From Halomonas sp. (GTDB lineage Bacteria > Pseudomonadota > Gammaproteobacteria > Pseudomonadales > Halomonadaceae): a DNA stretch of 64,000 nt. Both the position numbers and the translations under genes were made by a program. The notes beneath the pieces are model-generated. The model worked only from the letters and a program-made list of their open reading frames with translations. It ran no database searches and was not told the origin of the DNA. Positions 31,067 through 40,906 of the stretch are shown one piece after another. The first letter of the stretch is position 1; every line of letters begins with the position of its first letter. The stretch covers positions 271,510-335,509 of the forward strand of contig NZ_JAJUFQ010000002.1 in NCBI RefSeq assembly GCF_029263665.1, in the 5' to 3' direction.

Positions 31067-33010
31067 GTGCCACGTATCCGTCTGTCGGGCTTCAGTCTTG
31101 ATACCTTCCGTCGACAATTGGCAAATGTCGACGCGCTTCCGCAGCTATGCGTTCTAGGCGTATTGAGTGGATTGATCACTGGTAGCTTCATGGTGTTGTT
31201 TCGTTCCTTGCTGATGCTGGGAGCTGTCGTTTTCATGCCCCATGGCGATCCGGAAGCCTTCGAGCAACTGTCAAGAACGGTACGTGTGCTGCTGCCGATC
31301 CTGGCGGTCTTCGTGATCGGTATACTGCTCTGGCGGCAACCTGCTGCTGCTCGCAAGGTGGGAGTAGGCCATGTCATCGAGCGATTGACCGACCATCAGG
31401 GACGCTTTCCCATGCGTAACTGGATCAACCAATGGTGGATCGGTGCCTTGTCAGTGATGGGGGGACTTTCCGCGGGGCGAGAGGGACCGGCGATTCATCT
31501 TGGTGCAGCGGCTTCCAGCGGCATGGGGGAACTGCTCAGGCTACCGCATAACAGTCTTCGGGTCTTGGTGGCCTGTGGCACTGCGGCAGGCATTTCGGCC
31601 TCCTTCAATACCCCGATTGCCGGGGTCATCTTCGCCATGGAAGTGGTGATGATGGAATACACCATCGTCGGTTTCATGCCTGTCATTCTGGCCGCTTGCA
31701 TGGCCGCAGTGATATCTCAGCTGGTCTATGGTTCTGAGCCAGCCTTCGCTGTACCCGAATTGGCGATGGGGTCGCTGTTCAATTTCTACTGGATCGTCAT
31801 CATGGCCTTTGGCATAGGCCTCCTGGCAGGATTGTTCCTGCATGTCGCGCGCAGTGCGCGCGTTGCCAGCTTGCCCATGTGGTTGCGCTTTGCCCTGGTG
31901 GCAGCGATGGCTGCTGCATTGGCCTGGAGTTATCCCCAGGTACAGGGGATTGGCTATGACAGCCTTTCTGATGCCTTGTTTGGCAAATTGACCGTGGATG
32001 TATTGGTAGCCTTGGCGTTAGGCAAGCTGTTGCTCACGGCCTTCTCTGTGGCTTGTGGTGTACCGGTGAGCATCATAGGGCCAGTACTAGTGATAGGCGC
32101 TGCTGCCGGGGCACTGATGGGGCTGTTTGGCGTCTGGCTATGGCCGGGTAAAGCTGCCGATCCCGGGCTCTTCGCCATGATCGGCATGGCGGCGATGATG
32201 GGAGCCGTATTGCAGGCACCTTTGGCAGCACTGATGGCGTTGCTTGAATTGACACACCATCCGCATATTCTCTTGCCTGGCATGTTGGCTGTGGTGGTTT
32301 CTGGGCTTACGACACGTCAACTGTGTCGTTGTGATGGGATATTTATCAACATCAAGCGCAAGGGCATGCATCCGTTGCAACACCCTTTGATGCAGGCTTT
32401 GTCTCGAGTATCGGTGCCTGCGGTCATGGAACGCAGCATTGTGCGCACCCGGCGTCGGATCGACAGGGGGCAGGCCAAGTCTTTGCTTGAAAGCAATCCC
32501 ATGTGGATCCTGATCGAGCGTTCCACTGATGACAAGCCTACCTTGGCACTGAAAGCGGCAGATCTGGCGCTATGGTTGATGGAGCTGGAAAACAAGCATG
32601 CCATCCCTTCTTCTGAGCAGGGACATGGGCAGAAGAAGGATTCCAGAGAAAAGGCCAGGCCGCCCCTGACATCTGCGGAGGATGAGGAGATCATGGACAT
32701 TGTCTCTCACGATGAGAGCGAAGATAGGAGTGGGAATCAGGAGCGTGCCGAAGATGGGGAAGGCGACGAGAGCAAGGACAGCGAGGCCGAGACGTTGGAT
32801 CTGCTGGAAATCCCTGGGCACCGTATGGACCTGGCAGCCATCTCTCTGCAGGCAACACTGTCGGAGGCTTTGATTGTACTCAATGAACGCAAGGTAGATG
32901 GGCTATACGTAGAGCACGGTTATCATGCTAGGCAGAAGAGAATTTCCGGTATCATCACTCGAGAGGCAATCGAGGCGTACTATCGCATTTCTGATTCATC
33001 CACAGCCTGA
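31067..33010 (+). CDS. ClC-family chloride channel/antiporter with C-terminal CBS region
   Basis: A 647-residue ClC protein. Residues to about 430 form the membrane domain with the gating motif [10 protein letters not shown] (its Glu is the E. coli Glu148 equivalent) and the [13 protein letters not shown] segment. The first anion-site motif, normally G-S-G-I-P, reads G-V-G-H-V, and the G-x-F-x-P motif reads S-I-I-G-P, so selectivity may differ from the model exchangers. The cytoplasmic part resembles two CBS halves split by a very acidic, Glu/Asp/Ser-rich linker around residues 510-585. Start is GTG 31067 behind AAGGA. hemJ follows after nine bases. Confidence 0.88.
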   Translation: MPRIRLSGFSLDTFRRQLANVDALPQLCVLGVLSGLITGSFMVLFRSLLMLGAVVFMPHGDPEAFEQLSRTVRVLLPILAVFVIGILLWRQPAAARKVGVGHVIERLTDHQGRFPMRNWINQWWIGALSVMGGLSAGREGPAIHLGAAASSGMGELLRLPHNSLRVLVACGTAAGISASFNTPIAGVIFAMEVVMMEYTIVGFMPVILAACMAAVISQLVYGSEPAFAVPELAMGSLFNFYWIVIMAFGIGLLAGLFLHVARSARVASLPMWLRFALVAAMAAALAWSYPQVQGIGYDSLSDALFGKLTVDVLVALALGKLLLTAFSVACGVPVSIIGPVLVIGAAAGALMGLFGVWLWPGKAADPGLFAMIGMAAMMGAVLQAPLAALMALLELTHHPHILLPGMLAVVVSGLTTRQLCRCDGIFINIKRKGMHPLQHPLMQALSRVSVPAVMERSIVRTRRRIDRGQAKSLLESNPMWILIERSTDDKPTLALKAADLALWLMELENKHAIPSSEQGHGQKKDSREKARPPLTSAEDEEIMDIVSHDESEDRSGNQERAEDGEGDESKDSEAETLDLLEIPGHRMDLAAISLQATLSEALIVLNERKVDGLYVEHGYHARQKRISGIITREAIEAYYRISDSSTA

Positions 33011-33019
33011 GGAGCCAGT

Positions 33020-33451
33020 ATGTACCTGTGGATAAAAGCTTTTCACCTGATGGCCGTGGTAGCTTGGTTTGCTGCCCTGTTCTATCTGCCCCGTCTGTTC
33101 GTGTATCACGCCATGGCTCGGGACAAAGGCGAATACACCAGCATGGACACTTTCAAGGTCATGGAGCGCAAGCTCTATCGCGGCATCATGACGCCCTCCA
33201 TGGTGGTGTCTCTGCTCCTTGGGATCGCTCTACTATGGCTCAATCCGGCATGGCTACATATGGGCTGGTTGCATGCCAAGCTTTTCGCTGTCCTGCTGCT
33301 GATTGCCTATCATCACGTCTGCTTGATCTACATGAAGCAACTAGCGGAAGATCGCTGCCAGCGAAGCCACAAGTTTTTTCGTATATTCAATGAGTTACCG
33401 GTTTTAATGCTGGTGGCTATTGTCATCCTTGTTGTGGTGAAGCCGTTTTGA
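33020..33451 (+). CDS. hemJ: HemJ-type protoporphyrinogen IX oxidase
   Basis: A 143-residue, four-helix membrane protein of the HemJ family, which oxidises protoporphyrinogen IX to protoporphyrin IX in bacteria lacking HemG or HemY. The conserved N-terminus Y-L-W-I-K-A-F-H-L-M-A-V-V-A-W-F-A-A-L-F-Y-L-P-R-L carries the invariant His, and M-G-W-L-H-A-K-L holds the conserved Lys. Start ATG 33020 behind GAGGAG. hemL and hemW lie within 6 kb, a loose haem grouping. Confidence 0.92.
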   Translation: MYLWIKAFHLMAVVAWFAALFYLPRLFVYHAMARDKGEYTSMDTFKVMERKLYRGIMTPSMVVSLLLGIALLWLNPAWLHMGWLHAKLFAVLLLIAYHHVCLIYMKQLAEDRCQRSHKFFRIFNELPVLMLVAIVILVVVKPF

Positions 33452-34299
33452 CTGCTCTTAACATGAACTGGCAACCCAACCTACCCGGGGTCCTGGTATT
33501 GGCCGGACATGATCCCACGGGAGGAGCAGGGATTATTGCAGACTCCGAAAGCGTCTCTGCTTGCGGTGGTTGGGCCTTGACGATTCCGACCGCTCTGACC
33601 GTACAGGACTGCGATAATGTATTGGCGGTTTCGCCGGTACCCGCAGAAGGTATTCTGCAGGCTGCTGCGGCACTGGAGGCCATTCCGGTGTCTGCCATCA
33701 AGATAGGATTGATTGCTGATATTGACGTGCTGGATGCGGTGGTCGATGTCGTACGTACTCGCCCGGGCATTCCTGTCGTGGCAGACCCGGTATTGCGCGC
33801 TGGAGGTGGCTGCGATCTGGCAACTCAGGAACTGATCGATGCTTATTGCGAGCGCTTGTTGCCTTGGGTCGACATCCTGACACCCAATCGGCACGAATTG
33901 GCGCGTCTGGCTGGAAAGGATTATCACGACGATACCGAGCGTGCGGTGAGCTTGATGCGCCAAGGCTGTCAGGCCCTGTTGGTGACGGGGACCGATGAGC
34001 CTCTGGAGCAGGTGGCGAAGGACAAGGTAGCCCACACGCTGCATGCACCTGATGTGGATCGTCAATGGACCTGGCCGCGTCTCGATGGCCGCTACCATGG
34101 CTCTGGTTGTACCCTGGCGTCTGCGCTGGCTACACGCTTGGCCGCGGGTGAATCCCTGATTCGGGCCTGTGAACAGGCCCAGGTGTTTACCTGGCAAGCG
34201 TTGGCCCACGGCTGGCAGGCTGGCAGCGGGCAATACCTGCCTCGTCGTTTGTGGCAGATGCCTGCTCCATGCTTTTCCATGGACGAGGTCGGGTTATGA
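33448..34299 (+). CDS. thiD: Hydroxymethylpyrimidine/phosphomethylpyrimidine kinase
   Basis: Thiamine-pathway kinase phosphorylating HMP and HMP-P. Up to 283 residues of ribokinase-like fold. The N-terminal [13 protein letters not shown], the adenine region and the C-terminal G-S-G-C-T-L-A-S-A, which supplies the anion hole and catalytic region, are all present. The start is uncertain: TTG 33448 overlaps the hemJ stop, while ATG 33463 gives 278 residues; neither has a clear ribosome site, so translation may be coupled to hemJ. No other thi genes are nearby. Confidence 0.9.
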   Translation: MTALNMNWQPNLPGVLVLAGHDPTGGAGIIADSESVSACGGWALTIPTALTVQDCDNVLAVSPVPAEGILQAAAALEAIPVSAIKIGLIADIDVLDAVVDVVRTRPGIPVVADPVLRAGGGCDLATQELIDAYCERLLPWVDILTPNRHELARLAGKDYHDDTERAVSLMRQGCQALLVTGTDEPLEQVAKDKVAHTLHAPDVDRQWTWPRLDGRYHGSGCTLASALATRLAAGESLIRACEQAQVFTWQALAHGWQAGSGQYLPRRLWQMPAPCFSMDEVGL

Positions 34300-34334
34300 T
34301 GAGGCCAAAGAATTATCCCGTGCTTTTCACAGAG

Positions 34335-34343
34335 TTATCCACA
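34335..34343 (+). promoter_or_regulatory. DnaA box immediately upstream of hemL
   Basis: Perfect TTATCCACA in the 55-base thiD-hemL gap, overlapping the likely 5' leader of hemL. One of ten perfect copies lying between 25 and 47.3 kb. Confidence 0.6.
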
Positions 34344-34354
34344 AAGAGGTTTTC

Positions 34355-35641
34355 ATGACCACATCTGCTGAGCTCTTCGAACAGGCTTGTCGGCATATTC
34401 CAGGGGGGGTCAATTCACCGGTACGAGCCTTCAAGGGGATGCACCGCCCTCCCGTGTTCATGGAGCATGCCAAGGGAGCCTACCTGTATGATGTGGAGGG
34501 CAAGCGCTATGTCGACTATGTCGGCTCCTGGGGGCCGATGATTACCGGTCATGCTGATCCCGAAGTACTTGCCGCCGTGCGTGAAAGCCTCGACAAGGGG
34601 CTATCCTTCGGTACTCCGACGGCCGTGGAAACCACCATGGCGGACCTCATCTGCGAGATCATGCCCAACATCGAAATGGTACGCATGGTCAACTCCGGTA
34701 CTGAAGCCACCATGTCAGCGATTCGACTGGCCAGGGGGTATACCGGTCGCGACAAGATCGTGAAGTTCGAAGGTTGCTACCATGGCCATAGTGACTCGCT
34801 GCTGGTGAAAGCCGGCTCTGGAGCGCTTACCCATGGTGAGCCAAGCTCGCCTGGGGTGCCTGCTTCTCTGGCAGACCACACCATCACACTCTCTTTCAAT
34901 GATATCGATGCTGTCGAGCAGTGTTTCGAGGAAGTTGGCAGCCAGATCGCATGCATTATCGTTGAGCCTGTGGCGGGCAACATGAATTGTATTCCCCCTC
35001 AGCCAGGATTCCTGCAAACCCTGCGCAAGGTCTGTGATCGCTATGAAAGCATACTGATCTTTGATGAGGTAATGACGGGCTTTCGGGTAGCTCTCGGGGG
35101 AGCTCAGACCTATTTCGGCGTCGATCCTGACCTGACTTGCCTGGGCAAGATCGTTGGCGGTGGTATGCCGGTCGGCGCCTTCGGCGGCCGTCGCGAGATC
35201 ATGTCTGAACTGTCGCCGCTGGGGCCGGTATACCAAGCGGGTACCCTGTCCGGTAATCCCCTGGCCATGGCCGCTGGTGTCGCGTTATTGAACAAGGTGA
35301 GACAGCCTGGTTTCCATGATGCGCTGGCACAGCGGGTCGATACCTTGTGTAATGGTCTAGAGGCGCGAGCTCAGGCAGCCGGTATCGATATGATCACTCA
35401 GCGTGCCGGAGGCATGTTTGGTGTGTTCTTCACTGCCCAGAGTCGGGTCGACAATTTTGCTCAGGCCATTGCCTGTGATGATGAAGCGTTCCGCCGCTTC
35501 TTCACTGCCATGCTTGATCGTGGAGTATATCTGGCGCCGTCTGCCTATGAGGCAGGCTTCATGTCCAGCGCCCATACTCCAGAAGACATTCAGGTGACGC
35601 TGGATGCTGCTGAGCATGCCTTTGCTCAAATGACGTCTTAG
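34355..35641 (+). CDS. hemL: Glutamate-1-semialdehyde 2,1-aminomutase
   Basis: PLP enzyme that forms 5-aminolevulinate in the C5 haem pathway, 428 residues. N-terminal [19 protein letters not shown], the cofactor phosphate site [21 protein letters not shown] and the Schiff-base Lys in [10 protein letters not shown] all fit. Start ATG 34355 with GAGG upstream; the frame runs back to 34169 inside thiD. A perfect DnaA box (34335-34343) ends 11 bases before the start codon. Confidence 0.97.
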   Translation: MTTSAELFEQACRHIPGGVNSPVRAFKGMHRPPVFMEHAKGAYLYDVEGKRYVDYVGSWGPMITGHADPEVLAAVRESLDKGLSFGTPTAVETTMADLICEIMPNIEMVRMVNSGTEATMSAIRLARGYTGRDKIVKFEGCYHGHSDSLLVKAGSGALTHGEPSSPGVPASLADHTITLSFNDIDAVEQCFEEVGSQIACIIVEPVAGNMNCIPPQPGFLQTLRKVCDRYESILIFDEVMTGFRVALGGAQTYFGVDPDLTCLGKIVGGGMPVGAFGGRREIMSELSPLGPVYQAGTLSGNPLAMAAGVALLNKVRQPGFHDALAQRVDTLCNGLEARAQAAGIDMITQRAGGMFGVFFTAQSRVDNFAQAIACDDEAFRRFFTAMLDRGVYLAPSAYEAGFMSSAHTPEDIQVTLDAAEHAFAQMTS

Positions 35642-35659
35642 GTCTGACAGGAGCCCACC

Positions 35660-36901
35660 ATGACTGGCAATGACGCCTCAGTGAAGGAAACCATTCTGGA
35701 CCCCTTCACCCTTGATGAACTGCTGGATGCGGTGGCCGGGTTCCATGCCGAACCCATGGAGCCAGATGCAGAACTGCCCGATCCCATGGAGGTTCTGCAG
35801 CAGCGTATCGAGTCCGAATATGCTGTGTGCAGTGCCCTGCTCACGACTGAGGATGATGTGCAGCGCTTGGCTGCCTTGAAACAATGGCTCGACCAGGACC
35901 TTCAGCGCTTGGCGCCGATTATCGAGGCCCGTCGCGATCGTTTGCGTCCCAGCCGTTGGTACATGGAATATGCCGATGTGAGGTTGACCGACAATGGTCG
36001 CCTGGTCATCACTCAGAGTGCCGCTCAGGATCCTGAGCCTTTTGACTATCCTGTCCTGGCCGATCCAGGACATGATTTGGCCAGCCTGCGTGTCGAGCTG
36101 GAATTGAGAAATGAGATGAGCTTGTCTCATCAGGCGCTGGATGGCTATCTGCGGCGCAGTGGCGATTATGAACTGGCACGAGTGCTGACAGTTCTTCAAG
36201 TGGTGGAAGCCATGGCCGGAATGCGTCGTGCGCTGCAACGGCGTCAGGCTGGCGGCAATGAGCGCCCGTCCCTGGCGGCAGAAACCATGAAGACGTTTCG
36301 CCGTTACCTTGGGTTGGCCGAGCGACACGCAGAATTCCGTTTTCCTCCCTTGATCATCGGTGTGGGAGTATCCGGTAGCGGTAAGAGTCGGTTCACGAAA
36401 GCCATTGTCGGGCGTCTTGGGGCTGTGCGCTTGAGTTCCGACTCGCAGCGTCTTGCCTTGCATGGACTGAATCCACTGGAGCGTGATTCGCATACGTCTG
36501 TGGATATCTATAGTCGTGAAGCTACCGAAAAGACATACCAGCGCCTGGCCGCCTGTGCCGGTATCCTGCTGGATGCAGGGTTCATGGTGTGTGTCGATGG
36601 GACTTTCCTTGAACGCAAGCAGCGTGATCTGCTGCGCTGGCAGGCGGAAGCCAGGGGCCTGCCAGTATTGATTGTCAGTTTCGAGGCTGATGAAGAGACG
36701 CTACGTCAGCGTATCAGCAAGCGTGCCCGCCGCAATCAGAAGAATGAATCGTTGAGTCTTGCAGTACTTGCTGCTCAGCAGGATTCCTTCGAAGCTTTCA
36801 CTGAAGAAGAGCGTCTGCATCTGGTGCATCTCGACAGTACGGCCAATAATGCGGCCGAAACACTGGCCAGTCTGATCGAAGAGCACATTCGTATGCTGTG
36901 A
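35660..36901 (+). CDS. P-loop kinase-like ATP-binding protein, uncharacterised
   Basis: A 413-residue protein whose C-terminal part (from about residue 230) is an AAA_33/zeta-toxin-like P-loop NTPase: Walker A G-V-G-V-S-G-S-G-K-S near 240, the D-S-Q-R motif after strand 2, and a LID region with R-Q-R-I-S-K-R-A-R-R. Such domains are often fused to an aminoglycoside-phosphotransferase-like kinase. Here the N-terminal 230 residues, acidic at first and then helical, do not show the H-x-D kinase motif, so I cannot assign that half. Start ATG 35660 behind AGGAGC. It follows hemL by 18 bases, probably in one operon. Substrate unknown. Confidence 0.7.
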   Translation: MTGNDASVKETILDPFTLDELLDAVAGFHAEPMEPDAELPDPMEVLQQRIESEYAVCSALLTTEDDVQRLAALKQWLDQDLQRLAPIIEARRDRLRPSRWYMEYADVRLTDNGRLVITQSAAQDPEPFDYPVLADPGHDLASLRVELELRNEMSLSHQALDGYLRRSGDYELARVLTVLQVVEAMAGMRRALQRRQAGGNERPSLAAETMKTFRRYLGLAERHAEFRFPPLIIGVGVSGSGKSRFTKAIVGRLGAVRLSSDSQRLALHGLNPLERDSHTSVDIYSREATEKTYQRLAACAGILLDAGFMVCVDGTFLERKQRDLLRWQAEARGLPVLIVSFEADEETLRQRISKRARRNQKNESLSLAVLAAQQDSFEAFTEEERLHLVHLDSTANNAAETLASLIEEHIRML

Positions 36902-36927
36902 TCGCATGACGTTGACGTGCACACAAG

Positions 36928-36956
36928 AAACCGGGATCTGGGATCCCGGTTTTCTT
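36928..36956 (+). terminator. Terminator after the P-loop kinase gene
   Basis: An 11-base perfect stem AAACCGGGATC (36928-36938) and GATCCCGGTTT (36942-36952) with a TGG loop, followed by TCTTA. It closes the hemL transcription unit. A perfect DnaA box (36962-36970, reverse) follows directly. Confidence 0.85.
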
Positions 36957-37045
36957 ATGCCTGTGGATAAGTCATTGTTCCAAGAACACTGTCGTCATCC
37001 ATACTCGAACCATCGATGAGATGGAGATGGTTCAAGCCCTATCCG

Positions 37046-37720
37046 TCAACTGCCAGTGCTGGTGTGGTGGCGCGGAGGTGGTGTTCCCAGGTTTTGGCGG
37101 GCCCAGTTGACGGCTTGAAGCCGGTTGCTGACACGGATTTTCTTGAACACATTGTAAAGATGAGACTTCACGGTGTGTTCGCTGACACACAGGCGTTCGG
37201 CGATTTCCATGTTGGAGGCTCCCGAGCCAAGCAGCCCGATGATCTCCATCTCCCGCTGCGTCAGGCCACAGGCAGGACGATAGGCATTCAACTGCTGGCG
37301 CCGGGAGAACTCGATCAGACGGGTCATCAGTGGCCGGGACATCCACAGCTCATCGCTTTCGAACAGTCGGGAAATTCCCTTGCAGATACGCTCCAGGCTG
37401 TCCTGACGATAGAAAACACCGCGCAGATGCATGAAGGAGAGAACCTCCAGAGCATGTTCCTCATCACGCAGGTTGAAGGCCGTGAGAATCAATTCAATGC
37501 TCTGGGCCACCTGGTCCTGCCAATGCTGCATGGCATTGTCATCAACATGATCAGCATCCATCAGTACCAGTGTCCTGGTGGCCGCATTGGCATCAAGAAC
37601 ATCTATAGGTGCTGCGATGGATACAGGGCAGTGGAACTGCTCCTGAATGTAGTTGATGAACAGCAGTGACTGGGGATTGTGGTCCGTTACCAGTACGATC
37701 TGCGCAGTAGTGTCATTCAT
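37046..37720 (-). CDS. CsgD-like LuxR-family transcriptional regulator
   Basis: A 224-residue regulator with a C-terminal LuxR/FixJ helix-turn-helix: L-T-Q-R-E-M-E-I-I-G-L-L, then S-N-M-E-I-A-E-R-L and S-E-H-T-V-K-S-H-L-Y-N-V-F-K-K-I. The N-terminal half resembles CsgD, the curli/biofilm regulator, in segments such as L-V-L-M-D-A-D, Q-H-W-Q-D and G-V-F-Y-R-Q-D-S-L-E-R, and lacks a full receiver phosphorylation pocket. Start ATG 37720 with a strong AAGGAGG. No curli genes are in the window; the fimbrial operon at 2-7 kb is a possible but unproven target. Confidence 0.8.
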   Translation of the reverse strand: MNDTTAQIVLVTDHNPQSLLFINYIQEQFHCPVSIAAPIDVLDANAATRTLVLMDADHVDDNAMQHWQDQVAQSIELILTAFNLRDEEHALEVLSFMHLRGVFYRQDSLERICKGISRLFESDELWMSRPLMTRLIEFSRRQQLNAYRPACGLTQREMEIIGLLGSGASNMEIAERLCVSEHTVKSHLYNVFKKIRVSNRLQAVNWARQNLGTPPPRHHTSTGS

Positions 37721-38060
37721 CTCAGCCGCCTCCTTACCATCCTACGATCTCCGCCTGTCAGGGATGGTCTGACACAGGGGGAAGAGAGGATCATTCTGGA
37801 CCTTCCTTGGTCATTGTGTAAGATTATGTAACCAATTCACAGTGCCATTAGGAAAAATCTATCCTTAATGATGAATATTCTAGTTCTTATGCTTTGATTC
37901 TAAAGAATTAGCATGCTGATGAATCTCTCCTCTATTCAAGTCATGAGGGAATGTCAATATCGAGACTTGCGCGGGACAACGGAGAGGCATGCTAAAGTAT
38001 CGCCAGCCGAGGCGTTCTGCCGTCGGCATCATCCACCGGTCATTCCAAGAAAGCGCTCTC
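37721..38060. promoter_or_regulatory. Divergent regulatory region between csgD-like gene and rdgB
   Basis: A 340-base gene-free stretch separating divergent genes. The central part, about 37800-37930, is AT-rich with repeated TAATGATGAATATT-like tracts, plausible promoter DNA for the CsgD-like gene, whose relatives in enteric bacteria also have long AT-rich leaders. I see no confident -10/-35 pair and no clear operator. Confidence 0.4.
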
Positions 38061-38684
38061 ATGTCCCAATCCTTTCCCTCTTCCACAGAACTTGTCCTGG
38101 CCAGCGGCAATGCGGGCAAGCTGAAAGAACTCTCGGCCCTGCTCCGCCCTCTGGGTATAGATGTTCGAGCTCAGTCTGAATTCAATGTTCCCGAAGTCGA
38201 TGAAACCGGGGCCACTTTCGTCGAGAATGCCTTGCTCAAGGCTCGTGAAGCCTGCCGTATCAGTGGGCGCCCCGCATTGGCAGATGACTCTGGTCTGGCG
38301 GTAGACGCATTGGGGGGCCAGCCAGGTATCTATTCCGCGCGTTATGCCGGCGAACCGAAGAGCGATGAGCGCAACAATGCCAAGTTGCTCGATGCACTGC
38401 GTGATGTGCCGGAGGGGCAACGTGGTGCCAGTTACTGGTGTGTGCTGGTATTGCTGCGCCACGCCGAGGATCCTGTTCCGCTGATTGTTCAGGAACATTG
38501 GCATGGCGAAATTCTTGCTCACCCGCGTGGTGATGGTGGTTTTGGCTATGATCCCTTGTTCTGGATACCGGAGAGTGGCATGACAGCGGCTGAGCTCAGC
38601 GGTGAAGAAAAAAATCGTCTCAGTCATCGAGGGCGTGCAATGGCGACACTACTGTCGCGCCTCGAAGGTATCTCCGCTCTGTGA
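38061..38684 (+). CDS. rdgB: XTP/dITP diphosphatase (non-canonical purine NTP pyrophosphatase)
   Basis: House-cleaning enzyme that hydrolyses XTP and dITP to monophosphates, 207 residues. Family motifs: [11 protein letters not shown] at the N-terminus, [27 protein letters not shown] with catalytic acids, G-G-F-G-Y-D-P-L-F and the C-terminal S-H-R-G-R-A. Start at ATG 38061; the frame runs back to 37989 without similarity. hemW follows after a short gap, an order common in gammaproteobacteria. Confidence 0.97.
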   Translation: MSQSFPSSTELVLASGNAGKLKELSALLRPLGIDVRAQSEFNVPEVDETGATFVENALLKAREACRISGRPALADDSGLAVDALGGQPGIYSARYAGEPKSDERNNAKLLDALRDVPEGQRGASYWCVLVLLRHAEDPVPLIVQEHWHGEILAHPRGDGGFGYDPLFWIPESGMTAAELSGEEKNRLSHRGRAMATLLSRLEGISAL

Positions 38685-38712
38685 TGGCCGGATAATGTGC
38701 GATGATCAGGCA

Positions 38713-39900
38713 ATGAACGCTACCCTCCCCCCTCTGGCTTTGTATGTTCACGTACCTTGGTGCGTGCGCAAGTGCCCTTATTGTGATTTCAATTCCCATG
38801 GTATCGGGCGTTCTGACGGCAAGGGCCGGGAGGCGTTACCGGAGCAGGACTATCTGGCCGCACTGATTGCTGATCTCGAGGCCGACATGGCGTTGGCAGG
38901 CAATCGCCACTTGCGCAGCATCTTTATCGGTGGAGGGACGCCGAGCCTGATGTCGGGGGATTTCTATCGTCGATTATTGGCGGCAGTCGCGCAGCGGATC
39001 CCCTTTAGCGACGATATCGAGATTACCCTGGAAGCCAACCCCGGGACTTTGGAGCGCGGACGCTTTGCGGCCTATCGCGAGGCGGGTATCAATCGTCTGT
39101 CGTTGGGAGTGCAGAGCTTTCAGGATGCTCAACTGAAAGCGCTTGGACGCATTCATGATGGGGATGATGCATTGCTGGCAGTGGCCGAGGCGCGCGAGGC
39201 CGGTTTCGATAATATCAACCTGGACCTGATGCATGGTTTGCCAGGGCAGACGCCAGAGTCTGCCCTGGCCGATCTTGACCAGGCTCTGGAACTGGCACCA
39301 GAGCACCTGTCCTGGTATCAACTGACGGTGGAGCCCAACACCGAGTTCCATTCCCATCCGCCAGTATTACCCGATGATGAGATTTTGTGGGATATACAGG
39401 ACCTGGGACATGCCCGCCTGGAGCAGGCAGGTCTGCGTCGTTATGAGATTTCCGCTTATACCCGGCCCGGGCGGCATGCCCGGCATAATCTCAATTACTG
39501 GAATTTTGGCGACTACCTAGGCATCGGCGCTGGAGCCCATGCCAAGCTGAGCCGATGGGATGCCGACAGACTGTACATCGAGCGGCGCTGGAAGACCCGC
39601 CAGCCTGATGCCTACCTGCGCCGTCTGCAGGACCCTCGTGGTTTCGTTGCCGGGGCTCGAACCATCGGTGACGATGACATCTTGATCGAGTTCGCCATGA
39701 ATGCCTTGCGTCTGGTCGATGGAGTGGCACTGTCCACTTGGCAGGCACATACCGGCCGGCCGCAGGGTGAGCTGGAAAAGTGTCTCCATGTAGCGAGAGA
39801 AAAAGGACTTCTTGTGCAAGACCGCGAGAGACTGCAAGCTACGCCTCAAGGTCTATTATTCTTGAACGACCTTCTTGCGCTGCTCTCTGAGGATGAATAA
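38713..39900 (+). CDS. hemW: Radical SAM haem chaperone HemW
   Basis: A 395-residue radical SAM protein, formerly annotated as a coproporphyrinogen dehydrogenase homologue. The cluster motif is C-V-R-K-C-P-Y-C-D-F near residue 16, followed by I-F-I-G-G-G-T-P-S-L and A-N-P-G-T-L. HemW proteins bind haem and lack the Cys needed for HemN activity. Start chosen at ATG 38713, adjoining the conserved L-A-L-Y-V-H-V-P-W-C; ATG 38695 is also possible and the frame extends into rdgB. Ribosome site weak. Confidence 0.93.
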   Translation: MNATLPPLALYVHVPWCVRKCPYCDFNSHGIGRSDGKGREALPEQDYLAALIADLEADMALAGNRHLRSIFIGGGTPSLMSGDFYRRLLAAVAQRIPFSDDIEITLEANPGTLERGRFAAYREAGINRLSLGVQSFQDAQLKALGRIHDGDDALLAVAEAREAGFDNINLDLMHGLPGQTPESALADLDQALELAPEHLSWYQLTVEPNTEFHSHPPVLPDDEILWDIQDLGHARLEQAGLRRYEISAYTRPGRHARHNLNYWNFGDYLGIGAGAHAKLSRWDADRLYIERRWKTRQPDAYLRRLQDPRGFVAGARTIGDDDILIEFAMNALRLVDGVALSTWQAHTGRPQGELEKCLHVAREKGLLVQDRERLQATPQGLLFLNDLLALLSEDE

Positions 39901-39977
39901 TCGAGCAGCTTCACTATCGAGCTAACATCATCGCGTTTAATACCATCGCGTTTAATAAAGTCAGGAGACGTTGACGC

Positions 39978-40676
39978 ATGAGCCGTACCACCCGACTGAT
40001 TGCCCCCCTGGCCGCCGCTGCCCTTCTTGCTGGTTGTGCTTCATCATCCCCCTATTCTGGACAGCAGACTGATCGCAACAATACCGGTATTGGCGCTGCT
40101 GTAGGTGCTGTTGTAGGTGCTGCCGCTGGAGCCATCAGTGGTGATGGCAGCACCAGCAAGCGTGACCGTGCCCTGATCGGTGCTGCTGCCGGCGCTGCCG
40201 TAGGCGGTGGTATCGGCGCTTACATGGACAAGCAGGAACGCGAGTTGCGCCAAAGCATGCAAGGCACCGGTATCGAGGTTGATCGTCAGGGCGATAATAT
40301 CGTGCTCAACATGCCGAGCAGCGTCACCTTCGGCTTCGACTCATCCGATCTTACCGGTAATGCCACCACGGCATTGAATGATGTGGCCAACGTTCTGACC
40401 CAGTATCCGGAAACCACCATCAACATTGCAGGTCATACCGATTCCACAGGGGATGCCGGCTACAATCAGAAATTGTCCGAGCGTCGTGCCCAAGCTGTAG
40501 GCGGCTACCTGCAGGGACGTGGTGTGGCTGCCAACCGTCTGGCCATGATGGGGTATGGCGAGAACCAACCCATTGCCAGCAATGACACGGAAGAAGGGCG
40601 AGCTCAGAATCGTCGCGTCGAAATCACCCTGACCCCGACTGGTCAGCAGCCGCAACAGCAAACCACCACTGGCTGA
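39978..40676 (+). CDS. OmpA-domain outer-membrane lipoprotein
   Basis: A 232-residue lipoprotein: signal peptide with lipobox L-L-A-G-C-A-S, a glycine-zipper segment at about residues 36-85 (repeated G-A-x-x-G), then an OmpA_C peptidoglycan-binding domain from about 110, with I-A-G-H-T-D-S-T-G and the closing N-R-R-V-E-I. It resembles YiaD/YfiB proteins that tether the outer membrane to peptidoglycan. Start ATG 39978 behind AGGAGA. Tail is Gln/Thr-rich. Confidence 0.92.
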   Translation: MSRTTRLIAPLAAAALLAGCASSSPYSGQQTDRNNTGIGAAVGAVVGAAAGAISGDGSTSKRDRALIGAAAGAAVGGGIGAYMDKQERELRQSMQGTGIEVDRQGDNIVLNMPSSVTFGFDSSDLTGNATTALNDVANVLTQYPETTINIAGHTDSTGDAGYNQKLSERRAQAVGGYLQGRGVAANRLAMMGYGENQPIASNDTEEGRAQNRRVEITLTPTGQQPQQQTTTG

Positions 40677-40720
40677 TGCCTGGTTGCCAGGATCTCCTGG
40701 CGCTGTGTTGAACGCTCTCC

Positions 40721-40749
40721 GCCCGTCACTTACCGGTGACGGGCTTTTT
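40721..40749 (+). terminator. Terminator after the OmpA-like gene
   Basis: GCCCGTCAC (40721-40729) pairs with GTGACGGGC (40736-40744), followed by TTTTT. A textbook rho-independent terminator. Confidence 0.9.
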
Positions 40750-40895
40750 CATTTCACAGCCTTGGCGTTGCTGTTTCTGCCCGCGGTATTGATGTAGCTC
40801 CCAGGGGCGAGTTTTTCTGTCATCCACACGGGACGAACCTCCTGAAACCCGCTATCTTTTCGTAATCCCGTCATTATTGAATTATCACGGCCGAC

Positions 40896-40901
40896 TATAA
40901 T
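40896..40901 (+). promoter_or_regulatory. Candidate -10 element just before rlmJ
   Basis: A perfect TATAAT ends five bases before the rlmJ ATG. If used, transcription would begin at or about the start codon. The -35 region is weak (TTATTG at 40874-40879). Confidence 0.35.
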
Positions 40902-40906
40902 CCCCC

